A stretch of DNA of 59,808 bases, from positions 1 through 59,808 of the IMG/VR virus record IMGVR_UViG_3300044638_005822; one strand, written 5' to 3'. This DNA comes from a virus. The translations under genes were made by a program, and so were the position numbers. Shown in pieces: positions 58,268 through 59,808 of the stretch. The notes under the pieces were generated by a model. It was given only the letters and a program-made list of their open reading frames with translations, had not been told where the DNA came from and did not search any database. Each line of letters begins with the position of its first letter. The first letter of the stretch is position 1.

Positions 58268-58996
58268 TCATAGCAGCGGTTGCTGTGATGCGCTGGCGGG
58301 TTGCGCGGCGAAGTTGAACGTGCCAGCCTCCAATTCGCGGCGGATGCGTTGCTCGGCGGTCGCGAAGTGAACCGGGTCGCGCTCGATGCCGATGAATTTC
58401 CGGCCCGTGCGTATGCAGGCGATGGCCGTGCTACCGCTCCCCATATAGGGGTCGAGCACCGTTGCGCCTTGCGGGATTTTCGCTTCATCCATGCACCACG
58501 CCATGAGCGCGACGGGCTTTTGCGTGGGGTGGTGGTGTTCCGAGTTTTCGCTGGCCCGAGAGAATCCCTGCCAGACGTGATGGAACATCCGCACAGCCCC
58601 GACACGCGAGCACCATGCCGCCTCTGCCTGCGACATAAACGCCTTCCCGTCGTAGGTGCGTTTATCCCACACAAACAGGCTCCCGGCTGGCAGCGCATCC
58701 ATAAAGTAGTTGCAGCCCCACAGCACAGCGGTTCCGTATGCAAGCCACCGTGACGGGTCGAACGGCTTGTCATCCCCGCCAACGGCATCGTGCTTCTTAC
58801 GCACAAGGTTCTTCGCATACTTCGCCGATGAGTTTTTAAGTCCGAATTGGTAGTTTGTGTTCCACTTTATCCCGTAGGGCGGATCACTTACGATCACGTC
58901 TGCCTCGATGCGCTCCATTTGCTCCGAGTCCCCAAGAATTAAAGTCACGCCTTCGCCTATGCGAACAACTTTGCCAGCTATCAGTTCGTCACTCAT
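58268..58996 (-). CDS. DNA methyltransferase (N4/N6 class)
   Basis: 242 residues. Catalytic DPPYGIKW in IVSDPPYGIKWNTNYQF and the SAM pocket DPYMGSGSTAIACIRTGRKFIGIE near the C-terminus. Motif order (DPPY first, GSGST later) is that of beta-class amino-methyltransferases. The recognition specificity is unknown; no nuclease partner is present, so an orphan protective enzyme is likely. Confidence 0.85.
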   Translation of the reverse strand: MSDELIAGKVVRIGEGVTLILGDSEQMERIEADVIVSDPPYGIKWNTNYQFGLKNSSAKYAKNLVRKKHDAVGGDDKPFDPSRWLAYGTAVLWGCNYFMDALPAGSLFVWDKRTYDGKAFMSQAEAAWCSRVGAVRMFHHVWQGFSRASENSEHHHPTQKPVALMAWCMDEAKIPQGATVLDPYMGSGSTAIACIRTGRKFIGIERDPVHFATAEQRIRRELEAGTFNFAAQPASASQQPLL

Positions 58997-59073
58997 TCCT
59001 GCAAGATAGCCCGCACGCGGGCGATGAGTTGCTCCTTGGTCTCGCTGTCCGTGTCGGTCAGTTCGAGTTTCAT
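58993..59073 (-). CDS. 26-residue ORF coupled to neighbours
   Basis: MKLELTDTDSETKEQLIARV then RAILQE; ATGA overlaps at both ends make translation probable. Helical and acidic; function unknown. Confidence 0.45.
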   Translation of the reverse strand: MKLELTDTDSETKEQLIARVRAILQE

Positions 59074-59357
59074 GGCTTTGATTTGCGTTTGGGTTCGTCG
59101 GCTGGCCACGGTATTCCGTTGCGCTCGGCGAGTAGCTTGCACGCGCTGAGTTCGTCCGCGCCCTCGGTTACTTTGTCACGAGCTTCCAGCGCGGCCATGG
59201 AATACTCATGGGCAAGCTCAGTGAATGCCCGGCGCGTGCCGTCCTTCATCGTGATTGTCGCGAAGAAAGCCATCCACGGGTAGCGATGCCCCGCGCCTGC
59301 CACGCGATGCGTGGCGACGCCGTGCGTGCGCTTAAACGTAGCGAGGGCCGTGTTCAT
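59070..59357 (-). CDS. Small protein of unknown function
   Basis: 95 residues, MNTALATFKRTHGVATHRVA then FFATITMKDGTRRAFTELAHEYSMAAL. Mixed alpha/beta, basic tail. ATGA-coupled to both neighbours. Confidence 0.55.
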   Translation of the reverse strand: MNTALATFKRTHGVATHRVAGAGHRYPWMAFFATITMKDGTRRAFTELAHEYSMAALEARDKVTEGADELSACKLLAERNGIPWPADEPKRKSKP

Positions 59358-59725
59358 TGCATGATGATGCTCTCGGCGTGATCCAGCCGCTCCATTGCGG
59401 CGGCGAGGTCTGCGACGAGCCGCGCGTTGACGGTGCGCAGGTCGCTGTTGACGCTATCCGTCTCGGCTGCGTCGGCTTCGGCGGCGCGCAGGCTTTGGCG
59501 TGCGTTGTCGAGTTCCGCTTTGAGCTTGTCACGCACTTCATCCGCTTTGGTGACTGCCACGCTCGCCCAGTGCAGCGCGCTGGCGTATTTTTCCTGCTGA
59601 TTAAAGAGCCTGTCGCGCTCGGCTGCGACGCTGCGAAGCTCGCCCATTGCTAGCGCGAGGTCGCGGGTTTGGTCTTCGACAAGGCCGCGCAGGGTTGCGA
59701 ATAGTTCGTCAATTTTTGTTCTCAT
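59354..59725 (-). CDS. Coiled-coil small protein
   Basis: 123 residues, almost wholly helical with heptad-like pattern (LRSVAAERDRLFNQQEKYAS, VRDKLKAELDNARQSLRAAE). It starts one overlap (ATGA) after the lipoprotein continuation and opens the downstream block. Function unknown. Confidence 0.55.
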   Translation of the reverse strand: MRTKIDELFATLRGLVEDQTRDLALAMGELRSVAAERDRLFNQQEKYASALHWASVAVTKADEVRDKLKAELDNARQSLRAAEADAAETDSVNSDLRTVNARLVADLAAAMERLDHAESIIMQ

Positions 59726-59808
59726 TGGTTCAGTGTGTGAAAGTGTTTTCCCCGGCTTGCGTAAGTGCAGCCCGCGCGATTCTCCGTCATCGGTTTAATC
59801 TCCATGAT
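59722..59808 (-). CDS. C-terminal part of the small lipoprotein (continuation across the ends)
   Basis: Reading from 59808 in the frame of the lipoprotein at 1-93 gives IMEIKPMTENRAGCTYASRG then KHFHTLNQ and a stop at 59722-59724, overlapping the next ATG. An internal ATG at 59805 could start a 27-residue ORF if the ends do not join. The in-frame continuation supports a circular sequence. Confidence 0.6.
   Translation of the reverse strand: MMEIKPMTENRAGCTYASRGKHFHTLNQ

Noticed and set aside
1-59808. tRNA or rRNA genes
   Set aside because: No cloverleaf or rRNA-like segment was recognised by eye; a tRNA scan would be needed to exclude them fully.

Overview
The window reads as a complete, circularly closed genome of a tailed phage. 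By eye it is GC-rich. A terminase pair, portal, scaffold, major capsid protein, fibres and very large virion proteins are present. There is no recognisable tail tape measure, sheath or baseplate, so a short-tailed (podovirus-like) particle is the best guess. A lipoprotein reading frame runs off base 1 on the minus strand and continues in frame from base 59808 to a stop at 59722. This is the main reason to think the two ends join. That lipoprotein follows a membrane-anchored coiled-coil protein in a spanin-like pair, so the host is probably Gram-negative. Few genes have a clear Shine-Dalgarno sequence, and many start right after a CAACCCGACA-type leader. No integrase, DNA or RNA polymerase, or clear endolysin was recognised.

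Layout. (1) Minus strand, 13397 down to 1: large terminase, a glycosyltransferase-like protein, portal, a small protein, scaffold, major capsid, a beta-propeller fibre, a coiled-coil protein and the spanin-like pair. An HNH endonuclease gene sits antisense between scaffold and capsid. (2) Plus strand, 13467-19820: small terminase, then an overlapping cluster of four or five glycosyltransferase-like proteins, a methyltransferase and small Cys-rich proteins. (3) Minus strand, 20465 down to 19827 and 34974 down to 20462: a Cys-rich protein, a 3538-residue polyvalent virion protein with an HExxH motif, two further virion proteins (one with a peptidoglycan-binding domain) and a possible connector. 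(4) 35034-37490: an accessory stretch with a GIY-YIG gene and an unknown gene, flanked by NNGCC pentanucleotide arrays with covarying stem-loops, then a winged-helix gene lying between 19-bp direct repeats. (5) Plus strand, 37493-43518: a virion protein, a repeat-containing fibre, small genes, an HNH gene, an adenine methyltransferase and a wHTH protein. (6) 43519-44550: about 1 kb of repeat-rich non-coding DNA with a parS-like palindrome, a candidate origin or centromere. (7) 44554-46048 (minus) and 46347-52162 (plus): a regulatory and early region. It has an XRE-type repressor with eight operator-like sites, a GIY-YIG gene, an ArdC-like protein and about fourteen small unknown genes separated by hairpins. 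(8) Minus strand, 59805 down to 52192: the replication block (initiator, DnaC-like loader, DnaB-like helicase), a DNA methyltransferase, an HNH gene and small proteins.

The replication genes would recruit the host polymerase to a theta-type origin. The repressor and its operators probably control the divergent early blocks. The glycosyltransferase cluster most likely modifies a virion protein or the host surface. The two orphan DNA methyltransferases and the ArdC-like protein suggest restriction evasion.
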